Shown here piece by piece: positions 7,740-15,630 of a stretch of 64,000 nt of DNA (positions are counted from its first letter, which is position 1; every line of letters begins with the position of its first letter). Under the pieces are notes generated by a model. It was not told the origin of the DNA. It worked only from the letters and a program-made list of their open reading frames with translations, and did not search any database. The position numbers were made by a program, and so were the translations under genes. The DNA comes from Gracilibacillus lacisalsi DSM 19029 (lineage in GTDB: Bacteria; Bacillota; Bacilli; Bacillales; Amphibacillaceae), in NCBI RefSeq assembly GCF_000377765.1, contig NZ_KB898670.1, positions 62,001-126,000 of the forward strand, given 5' to 3'.

Positions 7740-9035
7740 TTAAAATAATAATAGTGTCAGATATAGACCGACTAGTGTAATAAATAAAATCGGGATCGTG
7801 AGAATAATCCCCGTCTTAAAATAAGTACCCCATGAGATTTTTACACCTTTTTGGGATAGAACATGTAGCCATAAAAGCGTTGCTAATGAACCGATCGGAG
7901 TGATTTTTGGACCTAAGTCAGAACCAATCACATTCGCGTAGATCAATGCTTCACGTACTACACCAGATGTATTTGTTTCGGCAATCGCCAATGCATCAAT
8001 CATTACCGTAGGCATATTATTCATCACAGAAGATAATATTGCCGCTATAAAGCCCATCGCGACAGTAGCACTGAATAATCCTTGATCTGCACTCCATTGA
8101 ATGAGACCTGCCAATACGTCGGTAAGTCCGGCATTACGAAGACCATAAACAACGACATACATACCAATAGAGAAGAAAACAATTTCCCATGGTGCGCCTT
8201 TAACTACTTCTGTCGTATTAACCGCTGCACTATTTCGTGCCATGATTAAGAAAAAGATCGCAACGATTACAGCTATAATGGACACTGGAACAGCAATAAA
8301 TTCACTAACAAAATAACCAACTAATAATATCGCAAGGACATACCATGACAGATGGAACATTTTAATATCTTTTAATGCGTCAGATGGCTGTTTTAAATGA
8401 TCGAGCTGATATGTTTTCGGAATATTTTTCTTAAAGTATAAATACAATACCACAATGGTTGCTAGGATTGAGAATAAGTTTGGAATGATCATTCTTGAAG
8501 CATATTCAACAAAACTAATTTCAAAGAAATCTGCCGAAACAATGTTGACCAAGTTACTCACAACTAATGGCAAGGAAGTTGTATCAGCAATAAATCCACT
8601 CGCCATGATAAAAGGAAAAACCATTTTTTCACTAAATTGCAGATTGCGTACCATCGCAAGTACGATTGGTGTTAAAATCAAAGCAGCACCATCGTTAGCG
8701 AAAAAAGCAGCCACTAGTGCACCTAGTAAACTTACATAGACAAACATTTTAATACCGTGACCCTTTGCAAGTCGTGCCATATGTAAGGCAGCCCATTCAA
8801 AAAAGCCGATTTCATCCAATATTAACGAAATAATGATAATTGCTACAAAAGCAAGTGTTGCATTCCAGACGATTCCAGTTACTTCTAAGACATCCTGAAA
8901 TCCGACGACTCCTACGAGCAACGCTAATACAGCACCACCGATCGCTGACCAGCCAATCGATAAATTTTTTGGTTGCCAGATCACTAGTACTAACGTTGCC
9001 AAAAAGATGATAATAGCTAAGATAACATCTAACAA
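7740..9035 (-). CDS. arsB: Arsenite efflux permease
   Basis: A 431-residue integral membrane protein with about 11-12 helices. It has ArsB-type segments such as [43 protein letters not shown] and [16 protein letters not shown]. It extrudes arsenite, driven by the proton gradient, without an ArsA ATPase in this operon. It lies between arsR (16 bases upstream) and arsC. Antimonite is a usual second substrate. Confidence 0.95.
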   Translation of the reverse strand: MLDVILAIIIFLATLVLVIWQPKNLSIGWSAIGGAVLALLVGVVGFQDVLEVTGIVWNATLAFVAIIIISLILDEIGFFEWAALHMARLAKGHGIKMFVYVSLLGALVAAFFANDGAALILTPIVLAMVRNLQFSEKMVFPFIMASGFIADTTSLPLVVSNLVNIVSADFFEISFVEYASRMIIPNLFSILATIVVLYLYFKKNIPKTYQLDHLKQPSDALKDIKMFHLSWYVLAILLVGYFVSEFIAVPVSIIAVIVAIFFLIMARNSAAVNTTEVVKGAPWEIVFFSIGMYVVVYGLRNAGLTDVLAGLIQWSADQGLFSATVAMGFIAAILSSVMNNMPTVMIDALAIAETNTSGVVREALIYANVIGSDLGPKITPIGSLATLLWLHVLSQKGVKISWGTYFKTGIILTIPILFITLVGLYLTLLLF

Positions 9036-9051
9036 AATACCCGTCCCCCTA

Positions 9052-9399
9052 CTAACAACATGTAATTCTTGTTCCGTTTTTCTCTAATTCTATTAACTTG
9101 TCTTCCTGACTAGGTAGTTGTTCCAAAATAGACTTCATTAGCCCGAACCATTCACTTTCGTGATTTAAGGAATAAAATACCCATTGTCCTTTCCGTTCTT
9201 CTTTGATTAAGCCTACATCTCGTAATTTCCGCAAATGCTGACTGATTGATGGCTGACTCATTTGAAAAATTTCAACGAACTCACAAACACAACAAGTCTG
9301 ATTTTCGATTAATTTCATCATGGTAAGTCTTGTTTTATCCCCTAACACCTTAAAAATTGGTGCAGCTTTTTCAATTTGAAATTCCGTTTTGGTAGCCAT
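9052..9399 (-). CDS. arsR: ArsR-family arsenic-responsive repressor
   Basis: A winged-helix repressor of about 115 residues. The metalloid site NQTCCVCEF precedes the recognition helix [19 protein letters not shown], and the protein ends in a further CC pair. The frame has two early ATGs. The second (9397-9399) is 6 bases from the GGGGG site, while the first abuts it, so I use the second. It should bind its own promoter and leave on arsenite binding. Confidence 0.93.
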   Translation of the reverse strand: MATKTEFQIEKAAPIFKVLGDKTRLTMMKLIENQTCCVCEFVEIFQMSQPSISQHLRKLRDVGLIKEERKGQWVFYSLNHESEWFGLMKSILEQLPSQEDKLIELEKNGTRITCC

Positions 9400-9431
9400 T
9401 CTCATCCCCCTTTTTTCATTCGCATATAACT

Positions 9432-9451
9432 ATATAACAATATTCTTATAT
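9432..9451. promoter_or_regulatory. Candidate ArsR operator
   Basis: ATATAACAATATTCTTATAT is a 20-bp palindrome with 18 symmetric positions, 33 bases upstream of the arsR start. That is where an autoregulated ArsR promoter would be. Binding is inferred from position and symmetry. Confidence 0.6.
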
Positions 9452-9499
9452 GATCAATGCATAAAACCTATCTTTACAAAAAATTAATAAAGGAAGGGG

Positions 9500-10045
9500 C
9501 TATATTGCCTCTTCCTCTAACCCTCTAACAAAAACAAGATACAATAGATAAAGGATCGAAACTAGTACAATGGAAAGATACACTGCTCCAACTATTTGTT
9601 GTTCGTTAATCAAATAATTATTACAAATTTGCACAGGTGTTCCAAGATATAACCATGCCAATAAACCAAACATCGATAAAAAATTGATATAGAGAAAACT
9701 CTTGAATATGCCCACTATTTTTCGCCAGCTATTTCTCCATAAAAATCCGAGAAGCGGGAGTGACACAAACTTCCAAACTTCTATTCCTATCTCTGTTAAA
9801 GCATCATCCAATGACCGAGGAAGCATCCAGAAAATCAATACCCCCACTGCAAGTAACATGCCTGCAACACCATTCTCATTCCATTTTTCTAGAAAACGCC
9901 AATCACGATTGCCATGTAATAAAATACCAACTAAGATGAGCAAAGGTAATTGCAGAAACATATGCAGGACCATTACCGATTCAAGACCTTCTCTAGTACC
10001 AGGGGCTAGTAAGAGGATATAAAATAGGATGGCCAGTTTCATCAT
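9500..10045 (-). CDS. Conserved polytopic membrane protein of the ba3 oxidase operon, function unknown
   Basis: A 181-residue protein with about five membrane helices and few charged loops. The N-terminal LLAPGTREGLESVMVLHMFLQLPLL resembles uncharacterised membrane proteins found beside SCO1 and heme-copper oxidase genes in other bacteria. I do not know a function. Its start overlaps the SCO1 stop by 4 bases, so it is translationally coupled to an oxidase maturation gene. A role in assembly, or in copper or heme insertion, is an inference from position. Confidence 0.75.
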   Translation of the reverse strand: MMKLAILFYILLLAPGTREGLESVMVLHMFLQLPLLILVGILLHGNRDWRFLEKWNENGVAGMLLAVGVLIFWMLPRSLDDALTEIGIEVWKFVSLPLLGFLWRNSWRKIVGIFKSFLYINFLSMFGLLAWLYLGTPVQICNNYLINEQQIVGAVYLSIVLVSILYLLYLVFVRGLEEEAI

Positions 10046-10668
10046 ATCTCCCTCTCTAACCTTCCAACAACATATTCTGAAGCAGCCTTAATATCAGTAT
10101 AATCTAGCACATTCTCTAAATATCCAAGCTTATTAACAAAGTAAAAAGCAGAATTGTGGGAAAAGCCATCGTACTCATCAGGGATAACAATCACCCCAAA
10201 AGCGTCTAATAAAGATTTTAACTGCAGCTGATCTGGAATCCTAGCCATTCGCCAGGTTTCTCCATCACTTTGAAAATATTGCTGATAGTTTTCTAATGTT
10301 TTGGGATCATCTCGTTCTGGATCAAAACTGATCGTGAGAAAGACGATCTCTTCACCAATATAAGATGCGGGAATGCTTTGATATACCTCGGCAAAATTTC
10401 TTTCTAACTCTGGACAAACTGTGGTACAAGCTGTATAAACAAAGGTTATCAACACATTTTTCCCACGAAATGATTCCATTGTATACGTTCGTTCTTTGCT
10501 ATCTTCCAATATTACCTCTGGGAATTTCGGTTTCGCCTCTATTAAGTTATTCTTTCTAGCTGTTTCTGCTGTAAAGGCAGTAAATCCATCTGTTCCAATA
10601 AACCACATCCAAACAACTAATATAATCGATACAGTAATGGCTATTCTATTACACCAGTTTTTCATCAT
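10042..10668 (-). CDS. SCO1/SenC copper chaperone for cytochrome oxidase
   Basis: A 208-residue membrane-anchored thioredoxin-fold protein (helix about 8-26). The copper-binding CxxxC is in VYTACTTVCPELE (Cys81, Cys85), and the third ligand His is in DGFSHNSAFYFV near residue 171. It delivers copper to the CuA site of subunit II. Its start overlaps the subunit I stop by 20 bases. All three ligands are intact. Confidence 0.92.
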   Translation of the reverse strand: MMKNWCNRIAITVSIILVVWMWFIGTDGFTAFTAETARKNNLIEAKPKFPEVILEDSKERTYTMESFRGKNVLITFVYTACTTVCPELERNFAEVYQSIPASYIGEEIVFLTISFDPERDDPKTLENYQQYFQSDGETWRMARIPDQLQLKSLLDAFGVIVIPDEYDGFSHNSAFYFVNKLGYLENVLDYTDIKAASEYVVGRLEREI

Positions 10669-12109
10669 ATAGATCGTTCCTTTTTACGTTTCGTTGCAAA
10701 ATATAGCGAACAAAATGAACGATAAATAATGTGGTAGCAATTACTAGAAATACGCCGGCAATTCCTCCAAATAATGCTGGCCCCATCCATTCTGGAATAT
10801 GTGTTGCCCAACGCCTAGGCGTGCTTAATGCACCCGAGACTAAAAATTGAATACTGACAGCAGCCATCGTTACGATATAACTAAAAAAGGCAATCCAGTC
10901 TAACTTGGTTACTTTTAGACCACCATCTACTTTTGCTAGATAATACATAAAGGCAAAAATCATTACTACTGCCCCAAGCCCCATATACATATGGAAATGT
11001 CCCGGTACCCATTTGGTATTATGCATCACATGGTTCACAACAATTGTAGCATCTATGATTGCAGGAACGACTCCAACTGTCCAGCCAAACATGGATAAAA
11101 AGGCTAACCCAGATGCCATATCCCATTTAATTCCTGATTTATATACTATCATCAGTGCACCATATGCGGTGACAATTAATACTGGTAATCCATTTGCATA
11201 GGAGAACACCTGTCCGATTATTAACATCCATTTTGGCATTACGGAATCCATTAACATATGATGTGTATAAATCATTAACGTGAATATGGTTGACATAGAC
11301 CATGCAATTAGAAAGACTTTATTCGCTTTCCAAGGCCTGTTTGTATATTTTGCTAACAATTCATAGACGACAATAACACTCATATAAATAATCGAATTAG
11401 CAAAAACATGACCAAATGCAAACGTTAAATTTTTTGCTAACAGTGGATCAAAGGTAAACGATGGATTAACTGTATGAATAATATTCATCATAATCACCGT
11501 TGCACCGGCAATCAACGCTGTTACATTAACGATCGCAACCATTGTACCAGCAATAATCGCAGGTTCCGGCGCATCTTTTTCAGCTTTCTTCCCAGCAATC
11601 ACATCCCAGCCTAAACCTTTAGCAAGACTACCTTTTTTCTTAATAATTGCTCGACCAGTATCAATGAATAAAAGTAAAAAGCCAATACCAATAATCAACA
11701 TCCCAAACAGATATAGTAATGCACCAACTGTTCCCCATGCTTTAGCAGATAAGGTTGGTAGAGGATACAAAAACGTCCAGGCACTTGCATAATCAAAGGA
11801 GAAAACACCAATGATCACAAGCACAAGTCCGGTTAAAAATAATACTAAGTTTGCCTTAAAAATGTTCTTTGATAATGTTACATGCTGACTTAAAAAATAC
11901 CACATCACAGCTGATGCAGCTAATGCTGCTGCACCAATCATGCCTGTTCCATGAATGGTCATGTATTGATAAAATGACGGCGGACTAAGAGATAGAACAC
12001 CACCTTGGGCAAGTAGCATTAAAATACCAAATCCCATCATTAACAAAATCACTGTTCCTCCAATGATTAAATAATTTCTTATTAAACGGTTATGGACCAT
12101 CATAAACAC
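10649..12109 (-). CDS. ba3-type cytochrome c oxidase subunit I
   Basis: A 486-residue polytopic heme-copper oxidase catalytic subunit, of the B-type (ba3/bo3) size. The low-spin heme ligand region is TIHGTGMIGAA. The CuB and active-site residues are in FGHVFANSIIYMSVIVVYE and YTHHMLMDS, and the heme ligands are in HNTKWVPGHFHMYMGLGAV. It reduces oxygen to water and pumps protons. It lies 7 bases after the subunit II gene. Three early Met codons (1, 3, 4) leave the exact start open by a few residues. Confidence 0.94.
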   Translation of the reverse strand: MFMMVHNRLIRNYLIIGGTVILLMMGFGILMLLAQGGVLSLSPPSFYQYMTIHGTGMIGAAALAASAVMWYFLSQHVTLSKNIFKANLVLFLTGLVLVIIGVFSFDYASAWTFLYPLPTLSAKAWGTVGALLYLFGMLIIGIGFLLLFIDTGRAIIKKKGSLAKGLGWDVIAGKKAEKDAPEPAIIAGTMVAIVNVTALIAGATVIMMNIIHTVNPSFTFDPLLAKNLTFAFGHVFANSIIYMSVIVVYELLAKYTNRPWKANKVFLIAWSMSTIFTLMIYTHHMLMDSVMPKWMLIIGQVFSYANGLPVLIVTAYGALMIVYKSGIKWDMASGLAFLSMFGWTVGVVPAIIDATIVVNHVMHNTKWVPGHFHMYMGLGAVVMIFAFMYYLAKVDGGLKVTKLDWIAFFSYIVTMAAVSIQFLVSGALSTPRRWATHIPEWMGPALFGGIAGVFLVIATTLFIVHFVRYILQRNVKRNDLYDEKLV

Positions 12110-12116
12110 TCCTTCT

Positions 12117-12641
12117 CTAATTCGTTACCGTAATTTGATAAGTCATCGCATGATGTGCAAGACCACAATATTCTAAACATAACACTCCATATGTACCAGG
12201 TTCAGTAAACGTCAAATAGACAACATTGGTATATTCAGGCATAGCTTGTGTTTGGGCAATCATGTTCATTTCCTCATCGTAAAGCCCAAATCCGTGATTA
12301 ACATCTTGACTTGACACATGAAATTCTATAGCCTCTCCTACTTTAAATTCTGATTGACTTAACTCCCAACCAAATTGCAACGCTTCCACCTCTACAATTG
12401 TAGGGTCCTCACCTTTTCCGTATACTGGCTGATCATAAGGAAGTTCTCTCAGTGTGTATATCGTAATAATGAGCATAAATACCACTAGAGTAATCCCATA
12501 AAATGTCCTTGCTTTGTACCATTTCTTTTTAATCGGTTCATACTCTCTTTTTTCAGTCGATTTCATAGCTACAAACAAAAAAATAAAGGTAATCAATAAC
12601 ATAAAAACAAGACTTGTTATCCACGCAACTGTTTGAATCAT
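12117..12641 (-). CDS. ba3-type cytochrome c oxidase subunit II (CuA)
   Basis: A 174-residue protein with two N-terminal helices (about 2-26 and 45-62) and a cupredoxin domain. CuA ligands are the NHGFG histidine, CLEYCGLAHH (CxxxCxxxH) and the following Met. The frame extends seven codons further, but AGGAGGT lies 6 bases before ATG 12639-12641, so I use that start. It accepts electrons from cytochrome c. It is the first gene of the oxidase operon and has an Fnr-like box 61 bases upstream. Confidence 0.94.
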   Translation of the reverse strand: MIQTVAWITSLVFMLLITFIFLFVAMKSTEKREYEPIKKKWYKARTFYGITLVVFMLIITIYTLRELPYDQPVYGKGEDPTIVEVEALQFGWELSQSEFKVGEAIEFHVSSQDVNHGFGLYDEEMNMIAQTQAMPEYTNVVYLTFTEPGTYGVLCLEYCGLAHHAMTYQITVTN

Positions 12642-12701
12642 TCTACTACCTCCTAAAATCAATATCTATCTCACAATGTATGACAATTTATTTATGTTAC
12701 G

Positions 12702-12717
12702 TGTGATACAAATCACG
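12702..12717. promoter_or_regulatory. Fnr/CRP-type box upstream of the ba3 oxidase operon
   Basis: TGTGATACAAATCACG matches the Bacillus Fnr consensus TGTGA-N6-TCACA at nine of ten fixed positions. Its centre (12709.5) would be at -41.5 from a start near 12668, and TACATT sits at the matching -10 position on the oxidase strand. Confidence 0.65.
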
Positions 12718-12733
12718 TTGAAGAGTTTTTTTA

Positions 12734-12762
12734 TTGACAAAAGTTAAAACTTTTAATATATT
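12734..12762 (+). promoter_or_regulatory. Strong sigma-A-type promoter facing an ORF-free region
   Basis: TTGACA, a 17-base spacer and TATATT. The spacer contains the palindrome AAAAGTT-AA-AACTTTT, a possible operator. It points right, away from the oxidase operon and towards the tail of the convergent ZnuA-like gene. No protein gene follows before the terminator at 12986. Confidence 0.6.
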
Positions 12763-12855
12763 TAAATATTAAACTTTTATTTATGTAAAATAAAAAAACT
12801 TGGTATTATCAAGCTTGCTTTGAAGTTATGGTGATAACAGATACTTGGCAAAGTT

Positions 12856-12903
12856 AGCTGAGGCCGTTCCCGTAGAAAGCGTAGTAATGAGGCGGAACGT
12901 TGC
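12856..12903. repeat. Bacillaceae intergenic repeat-like element
   Basis: AGCTGAGGCCGTTCCCG, then AGAAAGCG, and a closing GGCGGAACG can fold with CGTTCC paired to GGAACG. The GTTCCCGnnGAAAGCG wording resembles short repeats scattered between genes in Bacillaceae. I see one copy here. Confidence 0.5.
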
Positions 12904-12985
12904 AAATACACATCAAATATTTCAATATAACTACTTCGTTTAACGCAGTCATTGCACTGATTTCATACTTTCCATATAATAAATA

Positions 12986-13019
12986 AACACGGAGTAAATA
13001 AAATCACTCCGTGTTTTTC
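12986..13019. terminator. Bidirectional terminator
   Basis: AAACACGGAGT pairs with ACTCCGTGTTT around a 10-base loop, with T-runs on both strands. It ends the ZnuA-like gene on the minus strand and any plus-strand transcript from 12734. Confidence 0.85.
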
Positions 13020-13020
13020 A

Positions 13021-14058
13021 TTAGTTATCTAATGCTTCTGTTAATACGTCCAAGTTTCGTTCCATTAAGCTAAAATAGGTTTCGTCATTTTCAATATCCT
13101 CATCAGTCAAAATGGATAAGTTATGCAATTGTAATGATTCGACATTTGTTTCTGCTTGAATCACTTCTGCTACTTTTGGTTCTACATTTTGTTCGAACAA
13201 CAGATATTCAATATTGTTATTTTCCACACGATCTAGAATTCTTTCCAACTGTTTCTGAGAAGGTTCCTCAGATGACGATAGTCCTGTAATTGCAATTTGT
13301 TCAATACCATAGCTCTGTTCCCAATAGCCATATGCTGCATGTGTAACAAGGATTTCGTTATTTGGTGCAGATTCTAATTGTTGATGGAATTCTTCATCTA
13401 AAGCAATTAATCTTTCTTCAAGATCGCTAAAATTAGCTTCAAAGGTTTCCTCATTTTCTGGATTTAATTCGATTAATCCCTCTTTGATATTGCGTGCTAA
13501 TTCTATGGCACGAATAGGATCTAGCCAAAGGTGTGGATCGACATCACCATGGTCATGATCATGTGCTGCTTCCTCTTCGTTTGTATCTTCTTCATGACTA
13601 TGCTCTTCTTCGTGGGCATGTTCTTCTTCATGGCTGTGCTCTTCTTCTTCGTGACTATGTTCCTCATCTTCATGGTTGTGTACATGCTCAACTAGTGATA
13701 CTCCTTCAGCTGCTTCTAACATTAATACATCCTCACCTACAAGCGCTTCTTCTATTTGCCCAGCATAAGTTTCTAGATTTGCTCCATTATATAAAAACAT
13801 ATCAGCTTCTGCGATATCTACCATCATTTTAGAAGTAGGTTCAAAGTTATGCGGATCAGATCCAGGCGGTAATATCGTTTCCACCTCTACAAACTCTCCA
13901 CCAATTTCTTCTGTAAAATAAGCTAATGGATACAATGTTGAATAGATTTGAAGTGTATCATTTTCTGACTCTTGTTGAGTTGCTTGGGAATCTTCCTCAG
14001 CATTACAACCTATTAATAGAAATAATATAGATAACATGGCTAAACTTGTCTTTTTCAT
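13021..14058 (-). CDS. znuA: Zinc ABC transporter substrate-binding lipoprotein (ZnuA/AdcA type)
   Basis: A 345-residue cluster A-I metal-binding lipoprotein (lipobox LIGC, Cys18). Zn ligands are the His in DPHNFEP, the His in DVDPHLWLDP and the His in LVTHAAYGYW. A long His/Glu-rich loop between residues about 128 and 170 is the zinc-scavenging hallmark. No permease or ATPase gene is adjacent, so the transporter partners are elsewhere. AAGGGGG supports the ATG. Two Zur-like boxes upstream indicate induction by zinc starvation. Confidence 0.92.
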   Translation of the reverse strand: MKKTSLAMLSILFLLIGCNAEEDSQATQQESENDTLQIYSTLYPLAYFTEEIGGEFVEVETILPPGSDPHNFEPTSKMMVDIAEADMFLYNGANLETYAGQIEEALVGEDVLMLEAAEGVSLVEHVHNHEDEEHSHEEEEHSHEEEHAHEEEHSHEEDTNEEEAAHDHDHGDVDPHLWLDPIRAIELARNIKEGLIELNPENEETFEANFSDLEERLIALDEEFHQQLESAPNNEILVTHAAYGYWEQSYGIEQIAITGLSSSEEPSQKQLERILDRVENNNIEYLLFEQNVEPKVAEVIQAETNVESLQLHNLSILTDEDIENDETYFSLMERNLDVLTEALDN

Positions 14059-14118
14059 TTAAAATTGCCCCCTTAATATTATGTATAAAATTTATACTGG
14101 GAATAAACACACAAAAAC

Positions 14119-14139
14119 AAACCGTAATCAATACGATTT
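14119..14139. promoter_or_regulatory. Zur box 1
   Basis: The reverse strand reads AAATCGTATTGATTACGGTT plus T, two mismatches from the Bacillus Zur consensus AAATCGTAATnATTACGATTT. It lies in the divergent region between the ZnuA-like and YtkA-like lipoprotein genes. Confidence 0.8.
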
Positions 14140-14171
14140 AATAGTATTATAGATGATTAGCTTCAAAATGT

Positions 14172-14192
14172 AAATAATAATTGTTACGATTT
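14172..14192. promoter_or_regulatory. Zur box 2
   Basis: AAATAATAATTGTTACGATT plus T differs from the Zur consensus at three positions and is 53 bp from box 1. One box may serve each divergent promoter. Confidence 0.65.
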
Positions 14193-14343
14193 GTTTAGTT
14201 TTTTTTCAACCAATTGTAGTAGGCTATAAACTTTTTGGGAACCATGATCAAAGTCAGATGTTAAATGTCATACATTGTTCATTGATTATTGTTGCTATAA
14301 GTCGTATAGTTACATTAGAAAAATGCATATATGGAGGATCATA

Positions 14344-15099
14344 ATGAAAAAAAACTATATATTAATTACTTTATTAGCCTTGTTATTAGCAGCTTGTAAC
14401 AGTCAAGCAGATGACGATGAACAACACGAAGATGAAGAAGTAAAAGGTATTCAAGTTGATTTTGCACTTCCTGAAGAAGCAGAAGTCGGTGAATCCGTAT
14501 TGTTACAAACTACCGTAACTTATGGTGAAGATGAACTGGTGACAGACGCGGATGAAATGGATTTTGAGTATTGGAATGTAGAAGATGAGGACAATACAGT
14601 CCATGTCGATGCTACTAATCACGAAGATGGCACGTATTCAGCAGAGATAACTTTTGAGGAACCTGGTACTTACGAGATTTATGCACATACGACAGCTAGA
14701 GAAATTCATTCGATGCCGAAAAAAGCCATTACAATCACTGGAGAGGAAATGGAACATCATGATCATGAGTCACATGAGGATACAGAAGAACATGAGCATC
14801 AACACGGGTTTGACATTAAGCTAAACCCTCTAGAAGGTTTAACGGTTAATCAAGAAGAAGACATCACCGTAGAGCTTACAATGGATCAAGAACCATATGA
14901 AAATGCACGCGTACGCTATGAAATCATTCTGGAAAATAACGAGAAACACGACTGGGTCGAGACGGAGGAAGTTGATTCTGGTAAATACGTGGCTTCTTAT
15001 TCTTTTAAAGAAGCTGGACAGGCTGAGATGATTGTCCATGTAACAGATGATACCGGATTACATGAACATGAAGAGTATGATTTTGAGATAGAAGAATAA
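14344..15099 (+). CDS. His-rich lipoprotein with two YtkA/FixH-like domains
   Basis: A 251-residue lipoprotein. The frame opens earlier at TTG 14275, but GGAGG lies 6 bases before ATG 14344, which gives a signal peptide with lipobox LAAC (Cys18). Two Ig-like YtkA domains (about 38-137 and 165-250) flank a linker with HHDHESHEDTEEHEHQH. The family is often linked to copper. Here the His-rich linker and the shared Zur-box region with the ZnuA-like gene suggest extracytoplasmic zinc binding or handover. That role is inferred. Confidence 0.8.
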   Translation: MKKNYILITLLALLLAACNSQADDDEQHEDEEVKGIQVDFALPEEAEVGESVLLQTTVTYGEDELVTDADEMDFEYWNVEDEDNTVHVDATNHEDGTYSAEITFEEPGTYEIYAHTTAREIHSMPKKAITITGEEMEHHDHESHEDTEEHEHQHGFDIKLNPLEGLTVNQEEDITVELTMDQEPYENARVRYEIILENNEKHDWVETEEVDSGKYVASYSFKEAGQAEMIVHVTDDTGLHEHEEYDFEIEE

Positions 15100-15113
15100 T
15101 TGCCAATGAAAAA

Positions 15114-15160
15114 GGTATACGCTGTTTCAGTATCTTATTGAAACAATGTATACCTTTATT
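15114..15160. terminator. Intrinsic terminator between convergent genes
   Basis: GGTATAC and TGTTTCA pair with TGAAACA and GTATACC, giving a long stem followed by TTTATTTATT. It lies between the YtkA-like gene and the DUF4870 gene. Confidence 0.8.
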
Positions 15161-15190
15161 TATTACTATTTTTTCAATTATTAGCGCAAC

Positions 15191-15514
15191 TTATTTGATA
15201 AAGCGGATTACTAGCGGAATTCGATATTCCTCTCCATTAAATGCTTTAAATAGGGCAATAAGAGTAAATATAAATGCTAGAACAGCTACAATCGGCAGTA
15301 GTACAAAACCAATCAACAATACTACAAGTATTCCACTTACTATGCTATAAATCGTAAAGGAAATAAAGAAATTGAAGTATTCTTTTCCATGAAAGTCAAT
15401 AAATGCTGACTCATCACGTTTGATCATCCAAATAATTAATGGACCGATAATAGCCGTAAAGAAACTTAGTAAATAAATTAACATTCCAAACAATCGTTCA
15501 TCACTATTCGTCAT
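15191..15514 (-). CDS. DUF4870 small membrane protein
   Basis: A 107-residue protein with three to four helices of the DUF4870 (Tic20-like) type: RLFGMLIYLLSFFTAIIGPLIIWMIKRDES at the start, FIDFHGKEYFNFFISFTIY in the middle and NGEEYRIPLVIRFI at the end. Members are common in Firmicutes and their function is unknown. It is monocistronic, with an AGGAGG-type site upstream of the ATG. Confidence 0.85.
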   Translation of the reverse strand: MTNSDERLFGMLIYLLSFFTAIIGPLIIWMIKRDESAFIDFHGKEYFNFFISFTIYSIVSGILVVLLIGFVLLPIVAVLAFIFTLIALFKAFNGEEYRIPLVIRFIK

Positions 15515-15564
15515 TATCTACACCTCCTCCTTCGATATTGTACCATATCTTGTCATTTTCTGTT

Positions 15565-15578
15565 GATAATTAGATAAT
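15565..15578. promoter_or_regulatory. Weak Fur-like GATAAT repeats
   Basis: GATAATTAGATAAT, two GATAAT hexamers 53 bases upstream of the N-monooxygenase start. Iron control would suit the gene, but spacing and symmetry are not those of a full Fur box. Confidence 0.3.
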
Positions 15579-15630
15579 TTTTTTTGTAACGTATATAATA
15601 AGAAGAAATCATATAAAAAAGGGGTATACT

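Larger units (their letters stand above)
12769..13020 (+). ncRNA. Candidate small RNA between promoter and terminator
   Basis: About 250 bases run from the TTGACA/TATATT promoter to a terminator that works on the plus strand (stem then TTTTT). The only frames inside are of 9-18 codons without ribosome sites. The middle contains a CGTTCC/GGAACG hairpin that also looks like an intergenic repeat. Expression is unproven. The alternative is a chance promoter beside a repeat. Confidence 0.3.

Noticed and set aside
7235-7743. Several plus-strand ORFs opposite arsC
   Set aside because: They are shadows of arsC, whose catalytic residues are all present on the minus strand.
13533-13832. 99-residue His/Leu-rich ORF on the plus strand
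   Set aside because: It is antisense to the His-rich loop of the zinc-binding lipoprotein.
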